Shown here: piece after piece, positions 6,876-14,810 of the stretch
Layout of the letters: every line of letters begins with the position of its first letter
How positions within the stretch are numbered: position 1 is the first letter of the stretch
Assembly: GCA_039818825.1 (NCBI GenBank)
Contig: JBCBTD010000063.1
Span: forward strand, 1-23,083
Source: JBCBTD01 sp039818825
Lineage (GTDB): Bacteria > Pseudomonadota > Alphaproteobacteria > Geminicoccales > Geminicoccaceae
Length of the DNA stretch: 23,083 nt
Direction: 5' to 3'
The notes under the pieces: model-generated
Databases searched by the model: none
The model's input: the letters and a program-made list of their open reading frames with translations, nothing else
Told to the model about the DNA's origin: nothing
Position numbers and translations under genes: made by a program

Positions 6876-8333
6876 TCAAGCCTCGCCTGGAAAGCGGATG
6901 ATCTTGTCGTCGAAGCTCTGGAGGCTTTGCCAGTAGCTCTCCACGTCGTCCCGGAAGAGGCCACGGGTCACGCCAGCCGCCAGCTTGGGCACGGCGGTAG
7001 TCATCGCGTTGATCGACGATCCCGACGGGCCGAAGCTCATGGTTGCGCCGAAGTTGAAGACGTGGAGCCGGCCGAGGATGGGGGCCGTGCCCGGCAGCTT
7101 CTCCTGGAAGGTGAAGTCGGCGCCGAGATAGGGATAGCGCGCGAGGCGTTCGTCCTCCAGTCCCGGCTCAGGCTGGTAGCGGTCGCCCCAGGTGGCGATG
7201 GCGTCGGCGTAGGGCGCCAGTTCCGGGCGTTTGCCGAAGTCGACGTCGATGCCCGTGCCGGCGATCACGTAGTCGAACTCGAAACGCTCGGCCGGGCTCT
7301 CGACCGCGACGGTGCCCCGTTTCGTCACCGCGCACGACGTCCAGGCGGCGTCGGTGGCGATCCGGAAGTTGTGATGGCGAACACAACGGTCATATGTGTC
7401 TTGGGGAAAGCCCTCGCGCAGGCTCATGACGTGATGCATGAAGCGCCACCGCCAAGTGTCGTCGAGATCGCTCAGGTGGCGGAGAAAGCCCGCGAAGGTG
7501 AGCCAGCGATAGGGTTGGATCCGCTGCAGCTCCGGGCGCCGGCAGCAAAGGACGACCTCGGCAGCACCGGCCTCCAAGGCCGAGGCGGCGTTGTCGGCGG
7601 CGGAGGCGCCGGCGCCGAGCACCCCGACGCGCTTGCCGTCGAGTTCGGCGAAGTCGATCGTGTCGGCGGCGTGCGCACGCAGGTGGCGCGGCAGCGCTGC
7701 AACGGTGGGCGGCATCCACCAGTGGCCGAGGCCGTCCAATCCAGTCGCCAACACCACCCGACGGCACCGAAACGTGACCGGGGCGCCGGCCTCGTCGCTG
7801 CCGGTTGCCACGACGGCGCCATCTTCGAGTGTCAGATGTTCGATGGCGACGCGATTTCGCACCGGCAGGGCCAGCGTGTCCCTGAACCAGTCCAGATAGT
7901 CGGCCCAGTGGTGGCGCGGGATCAGCTGTAGGCGTTGCCAGTCGTCGGTGCCGAACCGCGCTTCGTGCCATGCCCGGTAGGTCAGGCTCGGGACGCCGAG
8001 ATCGGGGCCGTTGAAGTCCTTGGGGCTGCGCAGCCGGGGCATGCGGGCGAAGGTGCGCCACGGACCCTCACCGCCTCGCGGTGCCCGATCGACCACCACC
8101 AGGTTCTCGACCTTGTCGCGTAGCAGCTGGAAGGCGACCGCTAGCCCCGACTGGCCGGCGCCGATGACGAGGACGTCCACCAGGTCGACGTGTGACGATG
8201 GTGCCGGCCGCCATGCGGCGGCCGGGTGATCGACGTAGCCCAAGTCGTCGCGCGCCCGCGCACCGAGCGCTGCGACACCCGCTTCACCGTCTGCGGGGCG
8301 CTCTGGCGGGGTTTTCGGGAGTGGTCCGACCAT
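6876..8333 (-). CDS. FAD/NAD(P)-dependent oxidoreductase, flavin monooxygenase-like
   Basis: A 485-residue two-dinucleotide-binding flavoprotein. The FAD-binding fingerprint is VDVLVIGAGQSGLAVAFQL (about 53-71), and the NAD(P)H-binding one is KRVGVLGAGASAADNAASA (about 234-252). An ATG-type strand (RVVLATGLDG) and a late FDYVIAGTGIDVD segment complete the pattern seen in FMO/Baeyer-Villiger-type and related oxidoreductases. The exact FMO and BVMO fingerprints (FxGxxxHxxxW/P) are not present, so the substrate is unknown. ATG 8333 is preferred over GTG 8342 because GGGTGAG lies 8 bases before it. The ghrA gene starts 3 bases after the stop, so a joint oxidative step making a keto/hydroxy acid is possible but speculative. 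phaC is upstream on the same strand. Confidence 0.8.
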   Translation of the reverse strand: MVGPLPKTPPERPADGEAGVAALGARARDDLGYVDHPAAAWRPAPSSHVDLVDVLVIGAGQSGLAVAFQLLRDKVENLVVVDRAPRGGEGPWRTFARMPRLRSPKDFNGPDLGVPSLTYRAWHEARFGTDDWQRLQLIPRHHWADYLDWFRDTLALPVRNRVAIEHLTLEDGAVVATGSDEAGAPVTFRCRRVVLATGLDGLGHWWMPPTVAALPRHLRAHAADTIDFAELDGKRVGVLGAGASAADNAASALEAGAAEVVLCCRRPELQRIQPYRWLTFAGFLRHLSDLDDTWRWRFMHHVMSLREGFPQDTYDRCVRHHNFRIATDAAWTSCAVTKRGTVAVESPAERFEFDYVIAGTGIDVDFGKRPELAPYADAIATWGDRYQPEPGLEDERLARYPYLGADFTFQEKLPGTAPILGRLHVFNFGATMSFGPSGSSINAMTTAVPKLAAGVTRGLFRDDVESYWQSLQSFDDKIIRFPGEA

Positions 8334-8344
8334 GGCCGCCACTC

Positions 8345-8395
8345 ACCCGAAGCACCCGACGCCCGCAAGCGCGCGTTCCGCCGCAGGCTTCGGGT
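8345..8395 (-). promoter_or_regulatory. 9-bp inverted repeat between phaC and the flavoprotein gene; overlaps its SD
   Basis: Perfect 9-base arms ACCCGAAGC (8345-8353) and GCTTCGGGT (8387-8395) enclose 33 GC-rich bases. The repeat starts 8 bases after the phaC stop on the minus strand. Its promoter-distal arm shares GGGT with the GGGTGAG ribosome site (8348-8342) of the downstream oxidoreductase. It may stabilise or end the phaC mRNA and hide the downstream ribosome site on read-through transcripts. There is no T-run, so classical intrinsic termination is not well supported. Confidence 0.45.
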
Positions 8396-8403
8396 AGTGC
8401 GCC

Positions 8404-10194
8404 TCAGACCGCCCGGTGTTTGACGTAGCTGCCGGGGCCTTCCTCCAGCACCTTCAGCTTGCCATCACCCGGCACTCGCGCCTCGACCTGGTCGTCACCG
8501 GACAAGCCGGCATTCCATGCCTTCCAGTGGGTCCACCAGGAGCCTTCGTGGTGCACGGAGCCCTCCAGGAAGTCCTCCGACGCTGCCGGCAATTCGTCGT
8601 TGAGCCAGTAGCCGTACTTGCCGCCCACTGGCGGGTTGACCACGCCGGCGATGTGCCCGGAGCCCGCCAGCACGAAGGTCTTCTCGCCGCTGAAGTACGG
8701 CGTGCCCATGTAGGTCGACTCCCAAGGTGCGATGTGGTCTTCGCGGGTCGACAACCAGTAGGCAGGGGTGTCGATGCTGGTGATGTCGATCGGCACACCG
8801 TTCAGTACGAGGCCGCCCCGTTCGATCAGCCGGTTCTCCTGGTAGCACTTGCGCAGGTAGTAGCTGTGCATTGCCGCCGGCATCCGCGTGCTGTCGGAAT
8901 TCCAATAGAGCAGGTCGAACGGGAACGGGTCTTTGCCCATCAGGTAGTTGTTGACGACGAATGACCAGATCAGGTCATTGGCGCGCAGCATGTTGAACGT
9001 CGTCGCCATCTCGCGGCCGTCGAGAAAACCGCGTTGAGCCATGGTCTCCTCGACCAGAGCCAGCTGTTCCTCGTCGATGAAGACGGCGAGATCGCCGGCC
9101 TCGCTGAAGTCGATCATGGTGGTGAAGAGCGTGAGTGCCTTCACCCGGTCGTCGCCCTTGGACTTCAGGTAGGCAAGCGTCGCCGTCGTCAACGTGCCGC
9201 CGAGGCAATAGCCGAGGGCCGTGACCTCGTGCTCGCCCGTGGCCTGTTCGATCGCGTCGAGCGCCGCCAGCGTTCCCTCCACCAAGTAGTCTTCGAAGCT
9301 TTTTTGTGCGTAGTCCTCGTCGGGGTTGATCCACGACAGCACGAACACCGTGAAGCCTTGGTCAACCGCCCACTTGATGAAGCTGTTCTTCGGCTGCAGA
9401 TCGAGGATGTAGAATTTGTTGATCCACGGCGGCACGATCATCAACGGTCGCTTGTAGACGGTCGGCGTGGTCGGCTCGTATTGCAGCAACTGCATGAGAT
9501 CAGTTTGGAAGACGACCTTGCAGGGCGTCATCGCAATGTTGCGACCAAGCTCGAACGCGTCGAGGTCGGTCATCTTGATGTTGAGCTTGCCTTTGCCACG
9601 CTCGAGGTCCTCGAGCATGTTGTTGAGGCCGCGGAGCAGGTTCTCGCCCCGTGTGTCCAACGTGGTCTTCAGCACTTCCGGATTGGTCAGCGCGAAGTTG
9701 GATGGCGCCATCGCATCGATGAATTGGCGCGTATAGAATTCCAGTTTGTGCTTGGTCTTGGCATCGAGGCCTTCGCCCAGCTCGACGGCCTCCATCAGAT
9801 AGCGCGACGCAAGCAGGTAGGATTGCTTGATGTAGTCGAAGACCAGATTGTCGTTCCAGGCCGGGTCGCGGAACCGCCGGTCGCCGCGGTCAGGCGCCAC
9901 CACCGGTTCGATCTCCTGGCCGATCATCCGCTGACCCGTGGCCTGCCACAGCCGCATGTAGTCCTGCCAGAGCTCGAACTGGCTCTGCATCACCTGCACC
10001 GGGTTGCTCATCGCCCGTGTCGCGTACTCGGTGTACAGTTGGCTCAAGTTCAGGGGGTCGGAGGCCGCTTGCACCAAGCTCGATGGTTTTTGGCGCTCGA
10101 CGAAATCCTGAACCAACTTCTGGCTCTTCTGCGCGATTTCGCCCATGATCGCCGTGAGTTCTTCCGGCTGGGCGGCGGCTTGCTCCTGCGACAT
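8404..10194 (-). CDS. phaC: Class I poly(3-hydroxyalkanoate) synthase PhaC
   Basis: A 596-residue PHA synthase, close to the 589 residues of Cupriavidus necator PhaC. It polymerises (R)-3-hydroxyacyl-CoA into storage polyester on granule surfaces. The N-terminal region has the class I hallmarks FELWQDYMRLWQ and FRDPAWNDNLVFDYIKQSYL. The alpha/beta-hydrolase core has the lipase-like box GYCLGG with nucleophile Cys330, the general Asp486 in STREDHIAPW and His514 in GSGHIAGVVNPP; the PWINKFYILDLQPKNSF segment is also typical. ATG 10194 is chosen because AAAGGGA (10209-10203) lies 8 bases upstream and the protein then starts MSQEQAAAQPEEL; the open frame extends 28 residues further with no such support. 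No phaA, phaB, phaZ or phasin gene is visible next to it. Confidence 0.96.
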   Translation of the reverse strand: MSQEQAAAQPEELTAIMGEIAQKSQKLVQDFVERQKPSSLVQAASDPLNLSQLYTEYATRAMSNPVQVMQSQFELWQDYMRLWQATGQRMIGQEIEPVVAPDRGDRRFRDPAWNDNLVFDYIKQSYLLASRYLMEAVELGEGLDAKTKHKLEFYTRQFIDAMAPSNFALTNPEVLKTTLDTRGENLLRGLNNMLEDLERGKGKLNIKMTDLDAFELGRNIAMTPCKVVFQTDLMQLLQYEPTTPTVYKRPLMIVPPWINKFYILDLQPKNSFIKWAVDQGFTVFVLSWINPDEDYAQKSFEDYLVEGTLAALDAIEQATGEHEVTALGYCLGGTLTTATLAYLKSKGDDRVKALTLFTTMIDFSEAGDLAVFIDEEQLALVEETMAQRGFLDGREMATTFNMLRANDLIWSFVVNNYLMGKDPFPFDLLYWNSDSTRMPAAMHSYYLRKCYQENRLIERGGLVLNGVPIDITSIDTPAYWLSTREDHIAPWESTYMGTPYFSGEKTFVLAGSGHIAGVVNPPVGGKYGYWLNDELPAASEDFLEGSVHHEGSWWTHWKAWNAGLSGDDQVEARVPGDGKLKVLEEGPGSYVKHRAV

Positions 10195-10202
10195 CGATCG
10201 GG

Positions 10203-10209
10203 TCCCTTT
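10203..10209 (-). promoter_or_regulatory. Ribosome binding site deciding the phaC start
   Basis: On the minus strand this reads AAAGGGA, 8 bases before ATG 10194. It supports the shorter PhaC start over an in-frame start at 10278. Confidence 0.55.
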
Positions 10210-10344
10210 GATCTCGTGGGCGCGTGGAGTACGCGCGGACAGCCGGGCCCGACCAATCTCGCAAGGTACGGACGTCATGCTGCATCTGCGTTGTAGCGAA
10301 GCGACACGATGAAATTAAGGGCTGTTTTTCAGAACGTTGCATTC

Positions 10345-10348
10345 GAGG
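10345..10348 (+). promoter_or_regulatory. Ribosome binding site deciding the lipoprotein start
   Basis: GAGG five bases before GTG 10354. This start gives a compact lipoprotein signal peptide, whereas ATG 10309 has no clear ribosome site and adds 15 residues that do not look like a signal. Confidence 0.5.
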
Positions 10349-10353
10349 CTCCA

Positions 10354-11094
10354 GTGACGTGCCGACGTGCGAGGCTTCTTGCCGGTTTTGCGGGCGTCGT
10401 CGTCCTGTCCGGATGCATCGCTGGCGAGCCCCCGCCGGGCGGCGTCGCACCCGAGTTGGGTGCCGTACCGCCGCGCCCGGTCGACCTCTACACCGCCGCC
10501 GAAAAGCGTGCCGTCTTCGAGACGCTGGTCGCCGACCAGGCCGAGGCCGGCCGCGACCGGGCCGTGGTCGAGCACCGCATGGGCATGCGCGAAGCACCGC
10601 CGGAAGCGCCGCCGCCGCAGGCTTGGCCGACGGCTGGGCCGCCCGTGACCCCGCAGCCGGCTCCCCTGCCGCTGCCGCCGGTCGACCCGCCGGGCCTGGC
10701 AGGCCTGATCGTCGCCGGTGCCGGTGGCTTGGTCGTGCTGGCCGATCTTGCGAGCTTCGACCGCCAGGGCCTGCTGCTTCGCACTGCGCCGCTGGCGACC
10801 GACCGACCCGCCATGATCCCCGACGGGCCGCAATCGGTCACGGCCGTCGTGTTCGGCCCTGGCTCCGCTGTCCTGACGCCCCTGGAACGCAGCCGCCTCG
10901 AGCTGGCGCTCGACCTGGCAGGTCAGGACGGCGGCTGGGTGATCGATGCCATGGGACCGACGGCAGCCATTCGAGAGCAGCGGCAAATCACACTGCTGGC
11001 GGCACTCGCGGACTTCGGAATCGATCCGGCCACGGTCACCCTGCGGCCGAGCGGGCGGGACGTCGATCTGGCGGAAGTGCTCGTTCAGCGCTAA
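10354..11094 (+). CDS. Predicted lipoprotein with degenerate OmpA-like C-terminal domain
   Basis: A 246-residue protein I do not recognise by name. From GTG 10354 it begins with basic residues, a short hydrophobic stretch (LLAGFAGVVVLSGC) and a lipobox LSGC with Cys21, so it should be lipidated and membrane-anchored in the periplasm. Residues about 30-75 are charged and helical (EKRAVFETLVADQAEAGRD). A proline/alanine-rich stretch follows (about 80-115), probably a spacer through the cell wall. The last about 85 residues resemble an OmpA C-terminal fold: VVFGPGSAVLTPLERSRLE, a central helix and FGIDPATVTLRPSGRDVD. The Asp and Arg that normally hold peptidoglycan are not seen, so cell-wall binding is doubtful. 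It is divergent from phaC and 60 bases ahead of the aminotransferase gene. Confidence 0.75.
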   Translation: MTCRRARLLAGFAGVVVLSGCIAGEPPPGGVAPELGAVPPRPVDLYTAAEKRAVFETLVADQAEAGRDRAVVEHRMGMREAPPEAPPPQAWPTAGPPVTPQPAPLPLPPVDPPGLAGLIVAGAGGLVVLADLASFDRQGLLLRTAPLATDRPAMIPDGPQSVTAVVFGPGSAVLTPLERSRLELALDLAGQDGGWVIDAMGPTAAIREQRQITLLAALADFGIDPATVTLRPSGRDVDLAEVLVQR

Positions 11095-11143
11095 GCCATC
11101 GCCACGTCGCGCGTCGCCCGCCGTTCGACATCGCCTGACAATC

Positions 11144-11149
11144 GAGAGG
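11144..11149 (+). promoter_or_regulatory. Strong ribosome binding site for a TTG start
   Basis: GAGAGG lies five bases before TTG 11155. It supports initiation of the aminotransferase at TTG; the next in-frame ATG (11179) has no equally good site. Confidence 0.6.
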
Positions 11150-11154
11150 CCCCT

Positions 11155-12363
11155 TTGCGTCAGCTCCCCTTCCACCGCATGCGGCGTTTGCCACCCTACG
11201 TCTTCGCGGAAGTCAACGACATGCGGGCGGCGGCGCGGGCGGCCGGTCGCGACGTCATCGACCTCGGCATGGGCAATCCGGACGGGGCGACGCCCGCGCA
11301 CATCGTCGAAAAGCTGACCGAGACGGTGCAGAATCCGAAGACCCACCGCTATTCCACGTCGCGCGGCATCCCGGGCTTGCGCCGGGCGCTCGCGGCCTAT
11401 TACGAGCGCCGGTTCGGGGTGCCGCTCGACCCGGAGACCGAGACCTGCGTGACGCTGGGCTCCAAGGAGGGTCTGGCCAACCTCGCCCAGGCGATCACGG
11501 CACCCGGCGACACGATCCTGGTGCCCAACCCGAGCTACCCGATCCACGCCTTCGGCTTCATCATCGCCGGCGCCGCGATCCGCCACGTGCCGATCGGCCC
11601 GGGTGTCGACCTCCTCACCGAGATCGCCCACGCCACCCGCCATTCGGTGCCGCAGCCGACAGCGATCGTCCTGAATTTCCCGTCGAACCCGACTGCACAG
11701 GTCGCCGACCTGGACTTCTATCGGGAGATCGTCGCGTTCGCGCGCCGCCACGAGATCTGGCTGTTGTCCGACATCGCCTACGCCGAGATCTACTTCGACA
11801 CGCCACCACCGTCGATTCTGCAGGTGCCGGGCGCCAAGGACGTGGCGATCGAGTTCTCCAGCCTCTCCAAGACCTATTCGATGCCCGGCTGGCGCATCGG
11901 CTTCGCGGCCGGCAACCCGGACCTCGTCAAAGCCCTCACCAGGATCAAGTCCTACCTCGACTACGGCGCGTTCACGCCCATCCAGGTCGCGGCGACCGCG
12001 GCGCTGAACGGCCCGCAAGACTGCGTCGGCGAGATCCGCGAACGCTATCGGCGGCGGCGCGACGTCCTCGTCGAGGGTCTGAACGCGGTCGGCTGGCCGA
12101 TCCCGTCGCCGGCGGCGACGATGTTCGCGTGGGCGCCGCTGCCGCCGGCGTTCCGTGACATCGGTTCGCTGGCATTCGCCAAGCTGCTTCTGGCCGAAGC
12201 CAACGTCGCGGTCGCACCCGGTATCGGCTTCGGCGAGCACGGCGACGGGTTCGTCCGGCTGGCGCTGGTCGAAAACGAGCACCGTTTGCGCCAAGCCGTG
12301 CGCAACGTGAAGACCTTCCTGCAGCGACACGACAATCGTGTGCCGGCGCAGGTGACTCCATGA
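11155..12363 (+). CDS. alaC: AlaC-like class I/II pyridoxal-phosphate aminotransferase
   Basis: A 402-residue fold-type I aminotransferase. The PLP lysine is Lys239 in SLSKTYSMPGWRIGF, with NFPSNPT (174-180) and SDIAYAE (205-211) supplying the Asn and Asp/Tyr cofactor contacts. The N-terminal half (RLPPYVFAEVNDM, DLGMGNPDGATPAHIVEKL, YSTSRGIPGLRRA) tracks E. coli AlaC, the glutamate-pyruvate transaminase, very closely. Such proteins are often labelled LL-diaminopimelate aminotransferase in alphaproteobacterial genomes. The AlaC resemblance argues for alanine/glutamate or a related amino acid, but the substrate is not proven. TTG 11155 is used as start on the strength of the ribosome site. The stop overlaps the hom start as ATGA, so the two genes are translationally coupled; hom suggests a link to aspartate-family amino acids. 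Confidence 0.92.
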   Translation: MRQLPFHRMRRLPPYVFAEVNDMRAAARAAGRDVIDLGMGNPDGATPAHIVEKLTETVQNPKTHRYSTSRGIPGLRRALAAYYERRFGVPLDPETETCVTLGSKEGLANLAQAITAPGDTILVPNPSYPIHAFGFIIAGAAIRHVPIGPGVDLLTEIAHATRHSVPQPTAIVLNFPSNPTAQVADLDFYREIVAFARRHEIWLLSDIAYAEIYFDTPPPSILQVPGAKDVAIEFSSLSKTYSMPGWRIGFAAGNPDLVKALTRIKSYLDYGAFTPIQVAATAALNGPQDCVGEIRERYRRRRDVLVEGLNAVGWPIPSPAATMFAWAPLPPAFRDIGSLAFAKLLLAEANVAVAPGIGFGEHGDGFVRLALVENEHRLRQAVRNVKTFLQRHDNRVPAQVTP

Positions 12364-13664
12364 GCGACGCGCCGCAAGGACCGCTACGGATCGGCCTGGC
12401 GGGGCTCGGCACGGTCGGCTGCGGGGCGCTCGCGATCCTCCAGGGGCAAGCGGAACTGCTGGCGGAGCGCGCCGGGCGCCGCCTCGAGGTCGTCGCGGTC
12501 AGCGCCCGCGACCGGGCCAAGGCGCGGCCGGTGCCGGTCGATGGCTATCGCTGGGTGGAGGATCCGCTGGCGCTGGCGGAGGCCGCGGACGTCGACGTCG
12601 TGGTCGAGGCGATCGGTGGCGAGGAAGGTGCCGCCCATCGGCTCTGCCAAGCGGCGCTCGACTCCGGCAAAGCCGTGGTGACGGCCAACAAGGCATTGCT
12701 CGCCCACCACGGGGCGGCGCTCGCCCGGCTGGCCGAAACGCGACGCGTCGACCTGGCGTTCGAGCCGGCGGTGGCCGGCGGCATTCCGGTGGTCAAGGCG
12801 CTGCGCGAGGGGTTCGTCGGCAACCGCGTTCGGCGGATCCAGGGCATCCTCAACGGCACGTCGAACTACATTCTCTCGGTCATGCGCGAGACCGGCCGGC
12901 CGTTCGCCGAGGTGCTCGCGGATGCCCAGGCCCTGGGCTATGCCGAAGCCGACCCTTCGTTCGACGTCGACGGCATCGACGCCGCGCACAAGCTGGCGCT
13001 GCTCGCTGCCATCGCCTTTGGCATCGAGCCAGCCTTCGACCAGATCCACGTCGAGGGCATTCGCCACGTGACCGCCACCGACACCGCGTTCGCCGAGGAA
13101 CTCGGCTACCGGATCAAGCTCCTCGGCGTCGCCGAGATGACTGCGGGTGGCCTGCAGCAGCGGATGCACCCGTGCATGGTGCCGGCAGCAGCGCCGATCG
13201 CCCAGGTCGAAGGCGTCTTCAACGCCATCGTCATCGAGGGCGATGCCGTCGGCTCGGCGATGTTGGTCGGCCGTGGTGCGGGCGATGGGCCGACCGGGTC
13301 GGCCGTGGTCGCGGATCTTTGCGATCTGGCGCGGGGCCGGATCCCGGCACCCTTCGGTGTGCCGGCGAGCAGCCTCACGGTCGCGAGCAGTGCGCCGATG
13401 TCGGACCATGTCGGCGCCTACTACATCCGGATGATCGTCGACGACCGCCCGGGCGTGCTCGCGGACGTGGCGTCGTGCCTCCGCGACGAGGGTGTGTCGG
13501 TCGAAACCATGATCCAGCGGCACCGCGCAACCGACCAGCCGGTGCCGATCGTGCTCACCACCCACGAGACCGACGAAGCGGCGCTGCGGCGGGCGTTGGC
13601 CGGGATCGGCGCATTGGAGGCCGTCCGCGAGCCGCCGCGCTCGCTCCGCATCGAACAGAGCTGA
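12360..13664 (+). CDS. hom: Homoserine dehydrogenase with C-terminal ACT domain
   Basis: A 434-residue enzyme that reduces aspartate semialdehyde to homoserine with NAD(P)H, the branch point to threonine and methionine. The Rossmann motif is GLAGLGTVGCGAL (12-24). TANKALLA (108-115) holds Lys111. The family signature DPSFDVDGIDAAHKLALLA starts at Asp198 and includes the catalytic Lys211. Residues about 355-425 form an ACT domain (YYIRMIVDDRPGVLADVAS), the usual site for threonine feedback inhibition, so allosteric control is likely. The length matches monofunctional Hom proteins. ATG 12360 overlaps the aminotransferase stop by four bases; glpX follows after 46 bases. Confidence 0.96.
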   Translation: MSDAPQGPLRIGLAGLGTVGCGALAILQGQAELLAERAGRRLEVVAVSARDRAKARPVPVDGYRWVEDPLALAEAADVDVVVEAIGGEEGAAHRLCQAALDSGKAVVTANKALLAHHGAALARLAETRRVDLAFEPAVAGGIPVVKALREGFVGNRVRRIQGILNGTSNYILSVMRETGRPFAEVLADAQALGYAEADPSFDVDGIDAAHKLALLAAIAFGIEPAFDQIHVEGIRHVTATDTAFAEELGYRIKLLGVAEMTAGGLQQRMHPCMVPAAAPIAQVEGVFNAIVIEGDAVGSAMLVGRGAGDGPTGSAVVADLCDLARGRIPAPFGVPASSLTVASSAPMSDHVGAYYIRMIVDDRPGVLADVASCLRDEGVSVETMIQRHRATDQPVPIVLTTHETDEAALRRALAGIGALEAVREPPRSLRIEQS

Positions 13665-13710
13665 ACCGAACCGTATCGACATCCAATCCGAGCCCTAACT
13701 GGAGGCGTCA

Positions 13711-14715
13711 ATGGCGAGCTATCAAGGTGAAGACCGGAACCTGGCACTGGAGACCGTGCGGGTCACCGAAGCTGCGGCCATCGCCAGCGCCCGGCTGATG
13801 GGCCGAGGCGACGAGAAGGCCGCGGATCAGGCTGCCGTCGACGCGATGCGCAACGCGCTGAACGCTCTGGACATCGACGGTACCGTGGTGATCGGCGAAG
13901 GCGAGCGCGACGAGGCGCCGATGCTGTACATCGGCGAGCGCGTCGGCAACGGCCGCGGCCCGGCCATGGACATCGCGCTCGATCCGTTGGAGGGCACGAC
14001 CATCACTGCGACCGGTGGGTCGAATGCCATGGCGGTGATCGCGATGGCCAACAAGGGCCAGTTCCTGAACGCGCCCGACGTCTATATGGAGAAGATCGCG
14101 GTTGGCGGTGGTCTGCCCGACGGCGTGGTCCACATCCTCGACGAGCCGTCGGTGAACCTGACCCGGTTGGCCGAGGCGAAGGACGTTCCGGTCGAGGAAC
14201 TGGTGGTCTGTATCCTCGACCGGCCCCGCCACGAGGAGATGATCGCCAAAGTCCGGGCGTGTGGCGCGCGCATCCGGCTGATCCGCGACGGCGACGTGGC
14301 GGGTGTCATCGCCACGTCCCGCGAGGACGCCGGCGTCGACATCTACATGGGGTCCGGCGGTGCGCCCGAGGGCGTGCTGGCGGCCGCAGCGCTCCGCTGC
14401 ATCGGCGGGCAGATCCAGGGCAAGCTGCTGTTCCGCAACGACGACGAGCGCGAGCGTGCCCGCCGCGTCGGCATCGAGGACTTCGACCGCGTTTACGACA
14501 CGTTGGAGCTGGCGAACGGCGACGTGATGTTCGCCGCTTCTGGCGTGACAGACGGGACCATGCTGCGCGGCGTACGTCGGATCGGCGACAGCCTGCACAC
14601 CCACTCGATCGTCATGCGGTCGAAGACCGGCACGATCCGGGTGATCGAGGCGGAGCATCACGTGGTGCGCAAGGGCGACGCGCTTCCGCATCTGGAACTG
14701 CACCCGCTGCGTTGA
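13711..14715 (+). CDS. glpX: Class II fructose-1,6-bisphosphatase GlpX
   Basis: A 334-residue metal-dependent phosphatase that removes the 1-phosphate of fructose-1,6-bisphosphate in gluconeogenesis; some homologues also act on sedoheptulose-1,7-bisphosphate. Landmarks are GRGDEKAADQAAVDAMR (31-47, metal-binding Asp34), DGTVVIGEGERDEAPMLYIG (56-75) and the phosphatase signature ALDPLEGTT (89-97), followed by TGGSNAMAVIA. YMGSGGAPEGVLAAAALRC near 212-230 is the conserved substrate loop. GGAGG (13701-13705) lies five bases before the ATG. It is the last gene of the aminotransferase-hom-glpX run and is followed by a hairpin. Placing a gluconeogenic enzyme behind hom recurs in Alphaproteobacteria as I recall it. 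Confidence 0.97.
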   Translation: MASYQGEDRNLALETVRVTEAAAIASARLMGRGDEKAADQAAVDAMRNALNALDIDGTVVIGEGERDEAPMLYIGERVGNGRGPAMDIALDPLEGTTITATGGSNAMAVIAMANKGQFLNAPDVYMEKIAVGGGLPDGVVHILDEPSVNLTRLAEAKDVPVEELVVCILDRPRHEEMIAKVRACGARIRLIRDGDVAGVIATSREDAGVDIYMGSGGAPEGVLAAAALRCIGGQIQGKLLFRNDDERERARRVGIEDFDRVYDTLELANGDVMFAASGVTDGTMLRGVRRIGDSLHTHSIVMRSKTGTIRVIEAEHHVVRKGDALPHLELHPLR

Positions 14716-14722
14716 CGAACGG

Positions 14723-14750
14723 CGGCGAGATCGTCCACGCGATCTCGCCG
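14723..14750 (+). terminator. 11-bp hairpin between convergent glpX and the channel gene
   Basis: Perfect arms CGGCGAGATCG (14723-14733) and CGATCTCGCCG (14740-14750) enclose a six-base loop, TCCACG. It starts 8 bases after the glpX stop and lies in the 95-base space between two convergent genes, which is the expected place for a shared terminator. There is no T-run on either side, so termination may be inefficient or Rho-assisted; it could also act as a 3'-end stabiliser. Confidence 0.65.
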
Positions 14751-14810
14751 GCCGGTGTGCCCTGCCGTTCGGGCCAGATTGGGACCGCGCAACAGTGGCT
14801 CGCGCCGGAG

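Noticed and set aside
10270..10300. CTGC/GCAG-rich stretch upstream of phaC, considered as a PhaR operator
   Set aside because: The spacing and orientation (CTGCATCTGC) do not fit the inverted CTGC-N-GCAG pattern I recall, and no phaR gene is in the window.
10315..12330. A 671-codon open frame on the minus strand across the lipoprotein and aminotransferase genes
   Set aside because: It is antisense to two well-supported genes; the translation is Arg/Asp/His-rich with no recognisable motif. Such frames are common in high-GC DNA.
12384..13682. Long minus-strand open frame opposite hom
   Set aside because: It is a mirror of the hom codons with a composition typical of antisense frames and no domain or ribosome-site support.
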